Positions 51,527-60,290 of a DNA stretch of 64,000 bases are shown in pieces. This stretch comes from Clostridia bacterium (GTDB taxonomy: Bacteria; Bacillota; Clostridia; Caldicoprobacterales; Caldicoprobacteraceae). Each line of letters begins with the position of its first letter. The first letter of the stretch is position 1. The DNA is taken from positions 1 through 64,000 of the forward strand of contig PKRC01000008.1 in the NCBI GenBank assembly GCA_017577715.1, read 5' to 3'. A program made the position numbers and the translations under genes. A model generated the notes under the pieces. That model saw only the letters and a program-made list of their open reading frames with translations, was not told the origin of the DNA and did not search any database.

Positions 51527-52567
51527 TCAATCAACTTTATTAACCAGTTTCTGTAAATTTTGCTTGTAAGGCGGATATACTACCCCTGCATCGGTGATTA
51601 TAGCAGTAACGTATTGGTTGGGCGTCACGTCAAATGCAGGGTTGGCCACTTTTACACCGTAAGGCGCAATCCGTACCCCGCCTATATGGGTGACCTCCCG
51701 CTCATCCCTCTCTTCAATGGGGATATCGTCTCCGCTTTCAATGGAAAGATCAAGGGTGGACAACGGAGCTGCTACATAAAAGGGAACCCGATTCTCCTTT
51801 GCCAACACCGCCAAGGTGTAGGTGCCTATCTTGTTGGCCACATCGCCGTTGGCGGCAATCCTATCAGCGCCTACAATGACAGCCGATATGATACCCTTCT
51901 TCATGAAATATCCCGCCATGCTATCGGTGATCAGGGTAACTGGAATGCCTTCCTCCATCAGCTCCCACGCCGTCAGCCTTGCGCCCTGCAGATAGGGGCG
52001 GGTCTCATCGGCATATACCGAAATATTTTTGCCGACCTCGCGAGCCGCCCGTATAACTCCCAGGGCAGTGCCGTATCCTACCGTAGCTAGAGCTCCGGCA
52101 TTGCAATGGGTCAGCACCACAGCGCCATCTTGCAAAAGCTGCTGGCCAAAATAGCCTATTCGCCGGTTTGTCTCGACATCCTCCTGTGCCATCCTGTCGG
52201 CTTCTTTAAGCAGCAAGTCCTTGATATCCTCAACTGATGCCTGCCTGTTATTATAAGCCACCTTCAGCATCCGCTCTATGGCCCAGAAAAGGTTGACAGC
52301 CGTGGGGCGGGTACCTTTAAGCAGCTCTGACACCTTTTCAAGGTGCTTGATAAATCCTTCCACATCGTCACCCTTGTACTCGGCAGCGCCCAGCACCATC
52401 CCGTAAGCCGCCGAAACGCCAATGGCAGGAGCTCCCCGCACTATCATTTCCTTTATTGCTCGGGCCACATCGCTATAGGTATAGCACTCCACATACTTCT
52501 TCTGGTGCGGAAGAAGGGTCTGGTCCAGAAGGCAAAGTCTATCGTTTTTCCACTCAATAGGCCTTAT
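51527..52567 (-). CDS. mtnA: S-methyl-5-thioribose-1-phosphate isomerase, AUA/AUU start
   Basis: A 346-residue methionine-salvage enzyme converting methylthioribose 1-phosphate to methylthioribulose 1-phosphate. The catalytic Cys is in VVLTHCNAGALATVGYGTALGV and the Asp in VIVGADRIAANGDVANKIGTYTLA. Standard starts give only a truncated protein from GTG 52492. The conserved N-terminus RPIEWKNDRLCLLDQTLLPHQ is encoded upstream in frame. Between the upstream stop and this segment the only possible initiators are ATT 52570 and ATA 52567, placed 4 and 7 nt after AAGGAGGG. I therefore place the start at ATA 52567. It follows mtnP on the same strand and uses its product. Confidence 0.9.
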   Translation of the reverse strand: MRPIEWKNDRLCLLDQTLLPHQKKYVECYTYSDVARAIKEMIVRGAPAIGVSAAYGMVLGAAEYKGDDVEGFIKHLEKVSELLKGTRPTAVNLFWAIERMLKVAYNNRQASVEDIKDLLLKEADRMAQEDVETNRRIGYFGQQLLQDGAVVLTHCNAGALATVGYGTALGVIRAAREVGKNISVYADETRPYLQGARLTAWELMEEGIPVTLITDSMAGYFMKKGIISAVIVGADRIAANGDVANKIGTYTLAVLAKENRVPFYVAAPLSTLDLSIESGDDIPIEERDEREVTHIGGVRIAPYGVKVANPAFDVTPNQYVTAIITDAGVVYPPYKQNLQKLVNKVD

Positions 52568-52668
52568 AATCGGTCCCTCCTTATCTCGTCATACTCATCC
52601 ATTGGGCTGCATATACACCATGCCACAGCCTTCAACACGATTATATGGTTTTTCACCAAAAGGCCAAA

Positions 52669-53448
52669 TCATTTGCAGCAGTCGCACTCGACATCCACAT
52701 CCATCTTTTCAATCATGGCCATTATGAGGTTTCTCACCTTGTCATTATTCTCCTTGAAGACCCTCAAGACCTCTTCCTCTGTGACCGGCGCTATATCGTC
52801 GCGACCCTCCAGCCCTGCATCGTAATCGGTGATGAGGGCAATGTTTACATAGCACATGCCCAGCTCCCGTGCCAGGATCACCTCTGGGTACTGAGTCATG
52901 TTTATGACCTCCCAGCCCATGCTGCTATACCAGCGGCTTTCGGCCTTTGTAGAAAACCTGGGGCCCTGTATTACCACCACGGTGCCACCATCGTGGATGG
53001 TTATACCCTGCTCCTTACCGGTCTCCACTGCCAGCTTACGCAACCTGTGGCAATATGGGTAGGCTGCGCTTACGTGCCTTACCACCGGCCCTTCAAAAAA
53101 AGTGCTCTCCCTACCCCATGTCCTGTCGACGAATTGATCGCACACCACGAAATCCCCGGGCTTGATGTGGGGCTGCAGGCTACCCGAGGCAGTGGGTGCG
53201 ATAATCTGCTTTACTCCCAGCTCCTTCATGGCATATAAATTTGCCCTGTACGGGATTTTATGAGGCGGATACCTGTGATCCTTGCCGTGCCTTGGGAGAA
53301 AAGCCACCCGCTTGTCCCCTACCCTAGCCAAGGCGATCTTATCGCTAGGAGCCCCGTACGGGGTGGGTACCGTTATCTCCTCCACATCCTCCAAAAAGGA
53401 ATAAAATCCCGAACCACCAAACACTCCTATATCAGCCCTGTATTCCAT
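52669..53448 (-). CDS. mtnP: 5'-methylthioadenosine phosphorylase
   Basis: A roughly 259-residue phosphorylase splitting methylthioadenosine into adenine and methylthioribose 1-phosphate. Family hallmarks are ADIGVFGGSGFYS at the N-terminus, AFLPRHGKDHRYPPHKIPYRANLYAMKELGV, PGDFVVCDQFVDRTWGR, VVIQGPRFSTKAESRWY and ALITDYDAGLEG. The start is unsure: ATG 53448 fits homologue length but has no clear ribosome site, while the frame stays open to 53541 with other ATG/GTG codons. The C-terminus DVDVECDCCK is Cys-rich. It supplies the MtnA substrate, and MTA comes from polyamine synthesis. Confidence 0.92.
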   Translation of the reverse strand: MEYRADIGVFGGSGFYSFLEDVEEITVPTPYGAPSDKIALARVGDKRVAFLPRHGKDHRYPPHKIPYRANLYAMKELGVKQIIAPTASGSLQPHIKPGDFVVCDQFVDRTWGRESTFFEGPVVRHVSAAYPYCHRLRKLAVETGKEQGITIHDGGTVVVIQGPRFSTKAESRWYSSMGWEVINMTQYPEVILARELGMCYVNIALITDYDAGLEGRDDIAPVTEEEVLRVFKENNDKVRNLIMAMIEKMDVDVECDCCK

Positions 53449-53654
53449 TATCCACGGCGGCACAAAGCTTCCAACCCCTGCAGGCTTAAACTTGCTGCTC
53501 ATTGCTGCCATGGCCATATTAGATTGAAAAAGCACAGGCACAGCCCACAGACCATGATGGCATTGCCCTACGCAGCAAGGGTTGGAATATGAAGCGCCTT
53601 CCTCCCTTCTTTTAAAATTAATTATCGTTCCTATTCAAGCCCAAATAAACCTGA

Positions 53655-53819
53655 CAGTCGCCAGCTTATGACTGACCAGCTCAAGGCTTATGACCAGCTC
53701 AAGCAAATTGGGCTATAGTATCAGCATTAGCCTTTTTGATTGACCTTTCAAAAATCGTAATTTCCTTTCCAGGTCTCAGCAGAAAATTTAAAATTACAGC
53801 AGCAAAATTTAAAATTAAC
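53655..53819. repeat. Two short tandem duplications in a gene-free gap
   Basis: The gap 53549-53876 has no convincing gene. It holds two unrelated duplications: GACCAGCTCAAG twice within CTTATGA-led units (53664-53703), and a 20-22-bp unit around AAAATTTAAAATTA twice (53778-53797, 53798-53819). Confidence 0.8.
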
Positions 53820-53876
53820 TGGTACGCCATTCCCGATATACAGCCACGCTCTACATGCCATATACTGCCCCAACCA

Positions 53877-54512
53877 TTATAATTCGGCTTTTACCGTTTG
53901 CAGCCAAGCTCGGGCAATGAGGGCATGTCCTGCCTGAGAGGGATGAACCCCATCGGGTGCCCAAAACTCGGGCTCACGCTTCGCAGCAGCTGCCGCAAAG
54001 ATGCCGTCCAACGGGACGTACAGCGCACCAAATTCCCTGGCCAGCTCCCGCACTACCTGAATCTTGGGGTCTAAATCCTCCCGCCACATTTTGCGGTCCT
54101 CCGGCACCGGCAGCACAAAAGGCTCGCAGAGAATGATTCTGGCGTTTAGCTTCTCTTTAGTTTCGGTCAAAATCTTCCTGTATCCCGCAGCAAATACCTC
54201 CACCGGTGTGGGGTCGTTTCTGTCATATCTGCGCCAGCAGTCGTTTATGCCTATCAAGATGGAGACCCATGAAGGATTGAGGTCTATGCAGTCCCGCTGC
54301 CACCGCTCCACAAGATCCCTTACGCGGTTGCCGCTTATCCCCTTATTGATAAACTTCACCCTCTTTTCAGGGTAAACGGCGCTAAACCAGGCAGCTATCA
54401 TATTGGCATACCCGTACCCCAGATCATGGTCATCGTCCCTGTTTCGCCCGCAATCGGTAATGCTGTCACCCTGAAATAAAACCACTGCTCCATCCTCTAT
54501 CAACGTGCTCAC
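53877..54512 (-). CDS. SGNH/GDSL-family hydrolase
   Basis: A 211-residue esterase-like enzyme. Start GTG 54512, 8 nt after GGAGGAGG. Block I VVLFQGDSITDCGRN has the Ser nucleophile, block II has Gly in INKGISGNRVRDLVERW, block III has Asn in SILIGINDCWRR, and block V DGVHPSQAGHALIA has Asp and His. No signal peptide. Related enzymes deacetylate sugars or act as lysophospholipases; specificity not readable. Confidence 0.92.
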   Translation of the reverse strand: MSTLIEDGAVVLFQGDSITDCGRNRDDDHDLGYGYANMIAAWFSAVYPEKRVKFINKGISGNRVRDLVERWQRDCIDLNPSWVSILIGINDCWRRYDRNDPTPVEVFAAGYRKILTETKEKLNARIILCEPFVLPVPEDRKMWREDLDPKIQVVRELAREFGALYVPLDGIFAAAAAKREPEFWAPDGVHPSQAGHALIARAWLQTVKAEL

Positions 54513-54654
54513 TTCAAAAACCTCCTCCAAAAACTTTCTCAGCACTTATATTTCGCGCTTATATTTGTTTAGACTCAACTATACTTTTAACTAAGAGACG
54601 CAAGCAAGAGACGCAAGTGCGAGTTTATACCGCACTGCAAAAGTTTAAAGCCGA

Positions 54655-55293
54655 TTATACGAGCATTTTAATCCCGCCATATATAAAGTATATCGAAAAT
54701 CCAATCAAAAATAGCCCCAGGGCAAAGACCAACCAGCGGTACAGCTGATGGCTCAAGACCCTTTTACCCCTGGATATGCCAAATGAGACGGCAGAATACC
54801 ATGTGAGGTCTGATAATATGTGGCCTATGTAAAAAGAGATCACCCCCCACCATCCCAGGAAATAGGCCTGACGTATCATTTCCATGCCGGCAGTAGCCCA
54901 CCACATTATGAAATACGGATTGGTGATGCTGACCAGAGCCCCTGCCAGCACCAGGTTTTGAACATCAAAACGGCCCCTGGCACCATCCTGCATTGAAACG
55001 GCATCGCGTATGGCCGACTTTACCATGTTAAAGCTCATCCACATCAAAAACCCTCCGCCTATGAGGCCTATCAACCCAGCCACCCTGGGGCTGGCAAAAA
55101 AATCCTTCAGCCCCAATGCCATGGCCATAACCAGCATGAATTCAAGGACTCCGTGGCCTAATACCACCAGCGGCCCAGCTATAGCCCCTCTTTTCAGGCC
55201 CCCATCTATGGTAACGCCTAGCATAGGCCCCGGCATCATGGCCCCTGAAAAACCCGTTATAAAGGCGCTTAAGAACATCCCCCATAAGCTCAT
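54655..55293 (-). CDS. LysE-family amino-acid exporter
   Basis: A 212-residue membrane protein with six TM helices. ITGFSGAMMPGPMLGVTIDGGLKRGAIAGPLVVLGHG (about residues 12-48) and FWMSFNMV-like plus VSITNPYFIMWWATAG (about 116-131) match the LysE/RhtB family. Substrate unknown. The ribosome site is mediocre. Monocistronic. Confidence 0.9.
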   Translation of the reverse strand: MSLWGMFLSAFITGFSGAMMPGPMLGVTIDGGLKRGAIAGPLVVLGHGVLEFMLVMAMALGLKDFFASPRVAGLIGLIGGGFLMWMSFNMVKSAIRDAVSMQDGARGRFDVQNLVLAGALVSITNPYFIMWWATAGMEMIRQAYFLGWWGVISFYIGHILSDLTWYSAVSFGISRGKRVLSHQLYRWLVFALGLFLIGFSIYFIYGGIKMLV

Positions 55294-55464
55294 CTCAGCT
55301 CATAGCCCTTCCTTCTCCTTATCTTCTAAAGCGCTTGTTTGAGGATATTTTACCACATTTTTACCTGGCCTGCAAAAATAAACTAAACATTCTTTTAAAT
55401 AAAAAACAATTTAGAAGTACAGACTAACGGTGTACCAACCATCAAAAAAGGAGGTCGGATACCC

Positions 55465-55692
55465 TTGGAAAAGAAATTAGAAAAGAACCTGGAAAATAAA
55501 AAACGGCTCCCCAAGGATGATACAGTAAGCGAGATTTTAGGGGACAAAAGCGCTTACGGAGAATTCGTATCAACCTTCCATGCCTGGACGGGCTTAGAAG
55601 GAACGCACAAGCGCGGAGCGGAACTTCAAGAAAAAGGCAAGGCTAAAAAGAAACAGGATAAACCTTACGTTGCCAAGACAAAAGAGGAATAG
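55465..55692 (+). CDS. Small Lys/Glu-rich hydrophilic protein
   Basis: A 75-residue protein with no recognised family. Start TTG 55465, 10 nt after AAGGAGG, a near-perfect ribosome site, which supports translation. The charged ends (EKKLEKNLENKKR and KGKAKKKQDKPYVAKTKEE) flank a conserved-looking middle (SEILGDKSAYGEFVSTFHAWTGLEG). No Cys, no TM, no signal. It may be a small soluble or nucleic-acid-associated protein, perhaps sporulation related; this is a guess. Confidence 0.55.
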   Translation: MEKKLEKNLENKKRLPKDDTVSEILGDKSAYGEFVSTFHAWTGLEGTHKRGAELQEKGKAKKKQDKPYVAKTKEE

Positions 55693-55787
55693 TGAATTGA
55701 CGGTAAAAATTTTATAGGGCCTTTGACAAAGGTGCAACGGATAAAAACAACGCGCAAAAACCGCAAGAAAAACCGCATAAAAGCTTC

Positions 55788-56462
55788 TTAAGCATTAGTC
55801 AGGCCTTTGGAAAAGGCGCACAAAGGCCTCAGAGGGCACTCCCCACATGATGGCCTTTTAGCCGCACAATAGCGGTTGCCCACTGCATCAATCTGGGCAT
55901 GGTACTCGTTGTAAAGCTCTACATCCGGCGGAATGTGATCCATGAAAAACCTTTGAAGCTGATGGTACTGTATATCGGCATCCACCATGCCCAGCCTGGA
56001 AAATATCCTTTTGGTATAGGCGTCCACCACAAATATGGGCTTTTCGGCAGCATAGAGCAATATGCTGTCGGCCGTCTCCTGCCCTATGCCGTATATCCCC
56101 AACAGCTCCTCCCTCAAAGGCCACAGGTCCCTAGCAAAAAAGCGCTCCAGCGATCCACCGTAATTGTCCATCACGTACCTGCAGAAGGCTTGAAGTTTCT
56201 TGGCTTTCATGTTGTAATACCGGGCAGGGCGTATGAGCCCGGCCAGCTCATCATGGGAAGCCCGGGCTATGGCTGCCAGGTCCAGCAACCCAGCCTGCTT
56301 TAAGTTCCTTATAGCCTGCTCAACGTTTCGCCACGCAACGCCCTGTGTGAGTATGGCCCCCACCACCACCTCAAAAGGGGTATCAGCCGGCCACCAATGC
56401 CTGGGGCCAAAGTGTTCATACATCCTGTAGTATATATTCATCAGCTCATGGTACATGGACAT
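55788..56462 (-). CDS. Endonuclease III-like DNA glycosylase (HhH-GPD, 4Fe-4S)
   Basis: A roughly 224-residue base-excision enzyme. The HhH-GPD region includes VGAILTQGVAWRNVEQAI and ELLGIYGIGQETADSILLYA; the catalytic Asp is in FVVDAYTKRI. The Lys of bifunctional EndoIII is replaced by Glu (GIGQETAD against GVGRKTAN), so it should be a monofunctional glycosylase, like the EndoIII-type 3-methyladenine glycosylases of thermophiles. The cluster C-x6-C-x2-C-x5-C near the end binds 4Fe-4S. ATG 56462 is about 11 nt from GGAGGAG; the open frame begins at 56483. Confidence 0.88.
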   Translation of the reverse strand: MSMYHELMNIYYRMYEHFGPRHWWPADTPFEVVVGAILTQGVAWRNVEQAIRNLKQAGLLDLAAIARASHDELAGLIRPARYYNMKAKKLQAFCRYVMDNYGGSLERFFARDLWPLREELLGIYGIGQETADSILLYAAEKPIFVVDAYTKRIFSRLGMVDADIQYHQLQRFFMDHIPPDVELYNEYHAQIDAVGNRYCAAKRPSCGECPLRPLCAFSKGLTNA

Positions 56463-56511
56463 AGCTACCTTATTCTCCTCCATCCATCATTTTTTGATCT
56501 GACAAGTCTCC

Positions 56512-56620
56512 CTGTAAACCCACCATCACTCGTTAGATCTCTGTAAACTCACATAACTCGTTAGAAATATTATAACTCCCTGAAAATGTACGGAGACTAT
56601 AGGAGACTATAGGAGACTAT
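56512..56620. repeat. Two repeat families in one gap
   Basis: A unit with CTGTAAAC and ACTCGTTAGA occurs twice (56512-56538, 56541-56566). Then 10-bp GGAGACTATA-type units occur three times in a row (56591-56620). The rest of the 56484-56800 gap is empty. Confidence 0.85.
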
Positions 56621-56800
56621 ACACAGTTTTCACTGCACAAGTCCCGCTGTAGTCCTTTAAAAGTTTCGCATCAACAGACAACCTTCGCATCAAAAATCAA
56701 CCAACGGGCCGATGAATGGCCGCTTTAGTATTATTTACTACCTTTAGCATTCTACCACCTAATATACCTGCGCGCCGCTATACCTCTTCTATGCGCACCG

Positions 56801-58213
56801 CTATACTCCTTCTATACAGAAAAACCACTGCTGCCCGTACACATCTACCAAATGCACTACAGGGTGGCAGCCATGGCGCACAGCCATGGTCAGTTCATCC
56901 ACCAAATAAGGCGTATAAAAGCTCCGCATCGCCCAGTTAGCCGCTTTGAAGGTACCATCTTCTAGGTAGCCCACCGCCCACCAATCTACGAGGTCAAGGG
57001 GACCCAAACGCATCCCCCTTACCATGTCGTTCAAGACCTCACACCCATCCCTTTGCGTCAGGGTATAGCCTTTAAGCCGCACCACAAGCCGCTGGTCGGA
57101 CAACCTGGTGCACTCCACATCAATTTCGGGGAACGCCCTGTACCCCAAAACATCCTCAAAATACTTGTAGTGGTGAAACTGTACCTTAAGAAAATCTTCA
57201 TCGCAAGAGCAGCTTAACCGGCCCACCAGCCGCTTCCTGCAGGTATGCAGCGAAAAGAGGCCGTTGTCCACCCCTACCCATCGCCTGCCAAGCCTCTGGG
57301 CCACCGCCAGAGTAGTCCCCGAACCTGCAAAGAGGTCTGCCACCAGATCCCCCGGCCTGGAAGATGCCTTTATGATCCGCTCAAGCAGGGCTTCGGGCTT
57401 CTGGGTATCATAACCTGTTCTTTCAGGGTTCTTCTGATGGAGATGAGAGATATCGTCCCACACATCGCTGGGGTATACCTTGTCGTCCTCGTAATACCGG
57501 TATTCCCTGCCCCCTGACCTTATGGACCAGAATATTCGCCCGTCCTCGTCCACCTGCTGTTTCATGTGGTTGCGCTTGTACTTCCCTCGGGGAATGCCCA
57601 CCGCCTCAATATCGAAATAATGCTTCGGCGTCTTTCTGTAAAACAGTATGGTGTCGTGTTTACGGCTGAAGTGGTTTTTAGCCCTGCCTCCGCTCTCGTA
57701 GTGCCATATGATCTCGTTGAGGAAGTTCTCCTCGCCGAATACCTCATCCAGCATGATGCGCATGTAAGCGCTGGTACGGTAGTCAACGTGCAGATACAGC
57801 GAGCCTTCGGGGGAAAGGAGGCGATGAGCACAGGACAGCACCTCTCTCATCATGGATAAAAAGGCATTCCTGCCCGCTTTCCACAGGTCATCATAAGCGG
57901 TATGGGTTATGATGTAGTTTCGGTTCCCCTTCCATCCCTCCGCGCCCACAGGCTGCTGAAAGCGAAACACCTGGCCGGTCACAAAAGGCGGATCCATGTA
58001 CACCAGCTGCACCTTGCCCTCGTACCGCTCAAGCAACAACGGGATGGCCTTTAACACATCGCACCAGTAAAAGTCGCCGGCAATGCATTGCACATTGTCG
58101 CTTAAGCCATCCTGCCCGCTACCGCCCATATGAATATCCTTAGTGGCGTAGTATTCCTCTGCCGTTACGCCTATATGCCTTAATCGTATCAAGTTCACCA
58201 CCGCGTCAACCAT
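56801..58213 (-). CDS. Orphan beta-class DNA amino-methyltransferase
   Basis: A 470-residue DNA methyltransferase. The catalytic motif IV LVYMDPPFVTGQVF (about residue 70-83) comes before the SAM motif DLFAGSGTTLAVAQRLGRRWVGVD (about 295-318), the beta-class order; DPPF favours N6-adenine. The region between (HYESGGRAKNHFSRKHDTILFYRK and later) is typical of type III Mod and related enzymes, and a roughly 130-residue C-terminal part may be the target-recognition or an accessory domain. No restriction gene is adjacent. Start ATG after GAGGG. Target sequence unknown. Confidence 0.88.
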   Translation of the reverse strand: MVDAVVNLIRLRHIGVTAEEYYATKDIHMGGSGQDGLSDNVQCIAGDFYWCDVLKAIPLLLERYEGKVQLVYMDPPFVTGQVFRFQQPVGAEGWKGNRNYIITHTAYDDLWKAGRNAFLSMMREVLSCAHRLLSPEGSLYLHVDYRTSAYMRIMLDEVFGEENFLNEIIWHYESGGRAKNHFSRKHDTILFYRKTPKHYFDIEAVGIPRGKYKRNHMKQQVDEDGRIFWSIRSGGREYRYYEDDKVYPSDVWDDISHLHQKNPERTGYDTQKPEALLERIIKASSRPGDLVADLFAGSGTTLAVAQRLGRRWVGVDNGLFSLHTCRKRLVGRLSCSCDEDFLKVQFHHYKYFEDVLGYRAFPEIDVECTRLSDQRLVVRLKGYTLTQRDGCEVLNDMVRGMRLGPLDLVDWWAVGYLEDGTFKAANWAMRSFYTPYLVDELTMAVRHGCHPVVHLVDVYGQQWFFCIEGV

Positions 58214-58291
58214 TAATCCCTCTTAGGTACTTTGGACCATTCTTCATGTATTATATCATAAATACATAAGATTTTAGCCATCGATATACAG

Positions 58292-58321
58292 AAAAGGCTG
58301 TCAATGCTATCATTGACAGCC
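58292..58321 (-). terminator. Terminator of the mannitol dehydrogenase-family gene
   Basis: GGCTGTCAATG pairs with CATTGACAGCC, followed on the minus strand by TTTTCTG. Confidence 0.85.
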
Positions 58322-58380
58322 CATGCTGCTATGTCCTCAAATCCATTTGCCATTTATAATTGGAAACCCTGTAGTATCTT

Positions 58381-59994
58381 TTATGCCTCTATATACTTCT
58401 CCAAGGTCTTTCTCACCGCACCTTTTCCGGCAACCAGTTCCGCAAACATGGCCTCAACCTTAGGCGCCAGCCCATACTCATACAGGTTCACGCCAAATAT
58501 GACCTCGTTGGACAATATGGGCTTTAATGCTTCGGTAAACGGCCCGGTATCCCCCAGCTTTATGCCTTTGACGTATGACTGCAGGGTCTCCAGCATGGGA
58601 TCAGGGCTGGGAGTAAAGGGATTGCCATCATCGTCTATCCCCATGAGATACCTGATCCAGCCCGCAAAGACGAGAGGTATATACGTCAAAGTGGAGATAT
58701 CCCTCTTGCCGGTCCTGATATAGGCCTTTAAAGTCTCTCCAAAGCGCACCGGTATCTTCTGGGAGGTGTCGGTAGCAATTCTCTGGGGCGTATCAGGCAC
58801 AAACGGATTGGGGAAGCGTCTCTCAATGACCTCTTTTATGAAGTCCCGTGGGTCTATTATGCCCGGGTCAACTACCACCGGCAGTCCCTCTTCATACCCA
58901 ACCTTCTCTATAAAAGCCTTCAGGTACTTATCCTTCATCTCCTCGGCTATGGATTTATAGCCCAGCAGGCAACCATAGACTGCCAGTACGGTGTGAAGGG
59001 GATTCAAACAGGTGCACACCTTCATCTTCTCTACCTTATCCACCGTCTCCCTATCGGTGAATATAACGCCGGCCTTCTCCAACGGTGGCCTCCCGTTTGG
59101 AAATACGTCCTCTATTACCAGGTATTGCGCCTCCTCGGCATTCACAAAGGAGGAGATATAAGTATTCTTAGCGGTGCACACTATCTCGGCGCCTTCAAGG
59201 CCATCGGCTTCCAACATGGCCTTCACCTGCTCTGACGGGCGCGGCGTTATCTTGTCTATCATGCTCCAGGGGAATGACACCAGGCTGGAATCTTCAATGT
59301 AGTCCTTAAAGCCCTTATCCACAAAGCCTTTCTCCACCCAAGCATCGACAAAGGCTTTCACCGCCTCATACAATTTGGTGCCGTTGTGGGAGCAGTTGTC
59401 CATGCTTACCAAGGCTATGGGCAACTTGCCGGCTTGATACCTTCTATAGCACAGCAGCGCGATCATGGCCATCAAAGTTTTGGGCTGATCAGGCAGGGAG
59501 TTCAAGTCATCCACTACAGCTGGGTAATACTCTCCCCTGGCATTCTTCAAAGAATATCCCTTTTCGGTTATGGTAAAACTTGCCATCTGTAGCGATGGGG
59601 AGGTAAATATCTCGGTCAGCCTATCCATGTTGCCCGTAGCAGGCAAGGCCTCCACCACGCTGGCCACAACCCTCTTATCCACGCTGCCATCGGCCTTCAA
59701 AGTAACCACTACGCTGAGGTTATCAAATGGCGCATAGGCCTTTTCTATGATCTCCTCGTCGTAAGACTCACATACGATAATCCCCCTGTCACTGTATCCT
59801 CTTTCCAGCAGGGTTTGCTGAAGTACGGCCGGGAAAGCTCTAAATATGTTGCCCGCCCCAAAATGGATCCATATGGGCTCTTTCCTGGTCTTCTCCCTTA
59901 CTTTTTGGATATCAAACTCTGGCAGCTTGTAGCCCTTTTCTACCCATTTCTGCCTATTTCCCAGATCGGCCAAGCTGAGCTTCACCGCTTTCAC
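58381..59994 (-). CDS. Mannitol dehydrogenase/fructuronate reductase family enzyme
   Basis: A 537-residue NAD(P)-dependent polyol dehydrogenase of the MDH/UxuB family. N-terminal Rossmann part with WIHFGAGNIFRAFPAVLQQTLLERG (about residues 42-66), then SMDNCSHNGTKLYEAV, SFPWSMIDKITPRPS and the C-terminal domain with CTCLNPLHTVLAVYGCLLGY. UxuB reduces fructuronate to mannonate in hexuronate use; MDH oxidises mannitol. The family alone does not separate them, and no uxuA or PTS gene is adjacent. GTG start with weak GGGGTGAAAG upstream. Monocistronic. Confidence 0.88.
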   Translation of the reverse strand: MKAVKLSLADLGNRQKWVEKGYKLPEFDIQKVREKTRKEPIWIHFGAGNIFRAFPAVLQQTLLERGYSDRGIIVCESYDEEIIEKAYAPFDNLSVVVTLKADGSVDKRVVASVVEALPATGNMDRLTEIFTSPSLQMASFTITEKGYSLKNARGEYYPAVVDDLNSLPDQPKTLMAMIALLCYRRYQAGKLPIALVSMDNCSHNGTKLYEAVKAFVDAWVEKGFVDKGFKDYIEDSSLVSFPWSMIDKITPRPSEQVKAMLEADGLEGAEIVCTAKNTYISSFVNAEEAQYLVIEDVFPNGRPPLEKAGVIFTDRETVDKVEKMKVCTCLNPLHTVLAVYGCLLGYKSIAEEMKDKYLKAFIEKVGYEEGLPVVVDPGIIDPRDFIKEVIERRFPNPFVPDTPQRIATDTSQKIPVRFGETLKAYIRTGKRDISTLTYIPLVFAGWIRYLMGIDDDGNPFTPSPDPMLETLQSYVKGIKLGDTGPFTEALKPILSNEVIFGVNLYEYGLAPKVEAMFAELVAGKGAVRKTLEKYIEA

Positions 59995-60024
59995 CCCAAT
60001 TTCTAAACTAAATATATATATTAT

Positions 60025-60052
60025 GCCACTATCCAGGCTTTAGGATAGTGGC
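60025..60052 (-). terminator. Hairpin after the rnf operon
   Basis: GCCACTATCC pairs with GGATAGTGGC around 8 bases; the minus-strand tail CATAATATATATATTTAG is AT-rich without a clean T-run. Confidence 0.55.
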
Positions 60053-60233
60053 CTGTAAAACGCAAACCGGGTTAACCGCTTACCTCATTACCTGTCAGTA
60101 CTCTCCTGTTAAGATAACGCTTTTGTAACGTCCTCCCGATTTAACAACCCATTCATTTGGCTTCTCGGGCGAGCATTCCTCCACCTAACCCTCGCATCGA
60201 TCGGGGTCGCGCTTCGAATCCTAGCGGAGGTTG

Positions 60234-60290
60234 AGCGCAATGGCAACCACCGTGCAACATTGCATCCACCGGACAACATAGCATCCACCG
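60234..60290. repeat. Three 19-bp repeats at the ancestral rnfB 3' end
   Basis: On the minus strand CGGTGGATGCTATGTTGTC (60290-60272), CGGTGGATGCAATGTTGCA (60271-60253) and a third, diverged CGGTGG copy (60252-60234). The first copy encodes PVDAM of the last ferredoxin motif, so the repeats grew from the gene tail. Confidence 0.85.

Noticed and set aside
53549..53876. SAM-type riboswitch upstream of mtnP
   Set aside because: No conserved core elements were found; the gap holds only short duplications.
56591..56620. Short regular repeats as a CRISPR array
   Set aside because: Units are 10 bp, directly abutting, without spacers, and no cas gene is nearby.
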